Both the position numbers and the translations under genes were made by a program. The notes under the pieces were generated by a model. The model saw only the letters and a program-made list of their open reading frames with translations, was not told the DNA's origin and made no database searches. Positions 63,286-64,000 of a DNA stretch of 64,000 nucleotides are shown in pieces. Position 1 is the first letter of the stretch; each line of letters begins with the position of its first letter. Origin of the DNA: Algoriella xinjiangensis (GTDB lineage: Bacteria > Bacteroidota > Bacteroidia > Flavobacteriales > Weeksellaceae); the NCBI RefSeq assembly GCF_900115015.1, contig NZ_FOUZ01000011.1, positions 1 to 64,000 on the forward strand, given 5' to 3'.

Positions 63286-64000
63286 CTAAAACCAGTAACC
63301 TAAACTTAAATTAAATAATCCTTTTTTTGTGTATGGCGAATAACTCCAGATAAAATTTATTGGTCCCAAAGGACTATCATATCCGTATGTCATACCGTAT
63401 CCAAGATATTTGTAATCTGTTAAACTCAATTGCTCAAATCTGTTTTCTAAATTTGCAATGTTCATAAACAAACTTGCATAGTGGTTTTTCAATATTTTTG
63501 CTTGTAAATACGAACCAAAAACCAATTGATTATCGCCAATTGCTGTACCAAATGGTAAGCCATAAAACTTTGTATAATTGAAAAAATCTTGTTCAACATA
63601 TCCTCCTAAATAAAATTTCTGAGGCATGGTTACGTTATCGTTAAAAAAGGTTCCAAAGTTAGCAGTAAATCTGTAACTTAGGAAATTATTTAACGGAAAA
63701 TTTGCCTCTAAACTTCCTTCTAATAAGTAGTTATTTTCAAATCCATCTACATTCGAATCAAAAAGATACTTAAAACTAGCATCAAATTTTACACCACTTC
63801 TCGCGTAATTGGCATTGTTACGATTATCGGCTTTTACATATCCATAACCTTTCCAATAAAAACCTTCGGTTTTAGAAGGAAAATTTGTGTTGTTATCGTC
63901 AATAAAATTATTGGTAAATATTTTTGTGTATTGATGTTCTAAACCAATACCAATGGCATATTTCTCTTTAAGTGTAGATTGAAAATACAATTGATTGATG
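63286..64000 (-). CDS. C-terminal part of an outer-membrane barrel protein (probable patatin-like phospholipase)
   Basis: The frame is open through the right edge of the window (63286-64000), so only the last ~237 residues are seen. The sequence is a string of amphipathic beta strands (YAIGIGLEHQYTKIF, LGGYVEQDFFNYTKFYGLPFG, LGYGMTYGYDSPLGPINFIW) ending in aromatic F (LSLGYWF), as in BamA/Omp85-type barrels. In flavobacteria patatin-like phospholipases with a C-terminal barrel are, as I recall, found upstream of ybeY, which makes that the best guess. The patatin domain would lie outside the window. First visible gene of the patatin-ybeY-mnmG-methyltransferase unit. Confidence 0.8.
   Translation of the reverse strand, partial: INQLYFQSTLKEKYAIGIGLEHQYTKIFTNNFIDDNNTNFPSKTEGFYWKGYGYVKADNRNNANYARSGVKFDASFKYLFDSNVDGFENNYLLEGSLEANFPLNNFLSYRFTANFGTFFNDNVTMPQKFYLGGYVEQDFFNYTKFYGLPFGTAIGDNQLVFGSYLQAKILKNHYASLFMNIANLENRFEQLSLTDYKYLGYGMTYGYDSPLGPINFIWSYSPYTKKGLFNLSLGYWF

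Overview
The window is AT-rich, compact bacterial chromosome from a member of the Bacteroidota, class Flavobacteriia. The signs are type IX secretion (T9SS) C-terminal sorting domains on two secreted proteins, a complete Bat (MoxR/vWA/TPR) operon, atpD-atpC as a separate pair, a GLPGLI-family protein, and many promoters of the Bacteroidota form TTG/TTTG-N17-23-TAnnTTTG. Base composition and gene content fit the Weeksellaceae (for example an Empedobacter- or Chryseobacterium-like organism), but the genus is only a guess. I saw no tRNA, rRNA, CRISPR array or intact insertion sequence.

Layout. 1-587: no gene; two leftward promoters and a dispersed intergenic repeat. 588-13.1 kb: mostly minus-strand housekeeping genes (metY-metX, atpD-atpC, asd), ribF and rnpA on the plus strand, and an ECF sigma/anti-sigma/secreted subtilisin operon. 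13.1-17.8 kb: a MarC operon and a LytS/LytTR-type signalling operon (secreted TPR-like protein, histidine kinase fused to a 2TM domain, CPBP protease, response regulator). 18.5-26.1 kb: the seven-gene Bat operon. 26.3-37.7 kb: a plus-strand catabolic island, AraC-type regulator then catB-catC-catA-benA-benB-benC-benD-pcaD-pcaIJ(fused)-pcaF. These encode every step from benzoate through catechol and 3-oxoadipate to succinyl-CoA plus acetyl-CoA. 37.9-43.2 kb: a small secreted basic protein, an unusual ABC transporter pair and pgk. 43.7-45.6 kb: rpiB followed by a GLPGLI gene bracketed by an 80-bp direct repeat. 45.6-59.9 kb: mixed housekeeping and envelope genes (GT25, rnr, LysE exporter, sufE-CPA2 antiporter-GT9, lipid kinase, 2-hydroxyacid dehydrogenase, pirin, ClC channel, lipoproteins, OmpA). 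60.0-64.0 kb: an operon of patatin/barrel protein (cut by the window edge), ybeY, mnmG and a methyltransferase, with two parS-like ParB sites around mnmG, which suggests an origin-proximal position.

Most transcription units end in clear hairpin/T-run terminators, several shared by convergent genes. The most notable items are the complete benzoate/3-oxoadipate island in a flavobacterium with a fused CoA-transferase and an AraC-type regulator, the 80-bp repeat bracketing a gene cassette, the parS pair (one written into the first codons of a gene), the kinase-2TM fusion with a trace of an older stop codon, and a 39-residue membrane protein too short for usual gene calling.
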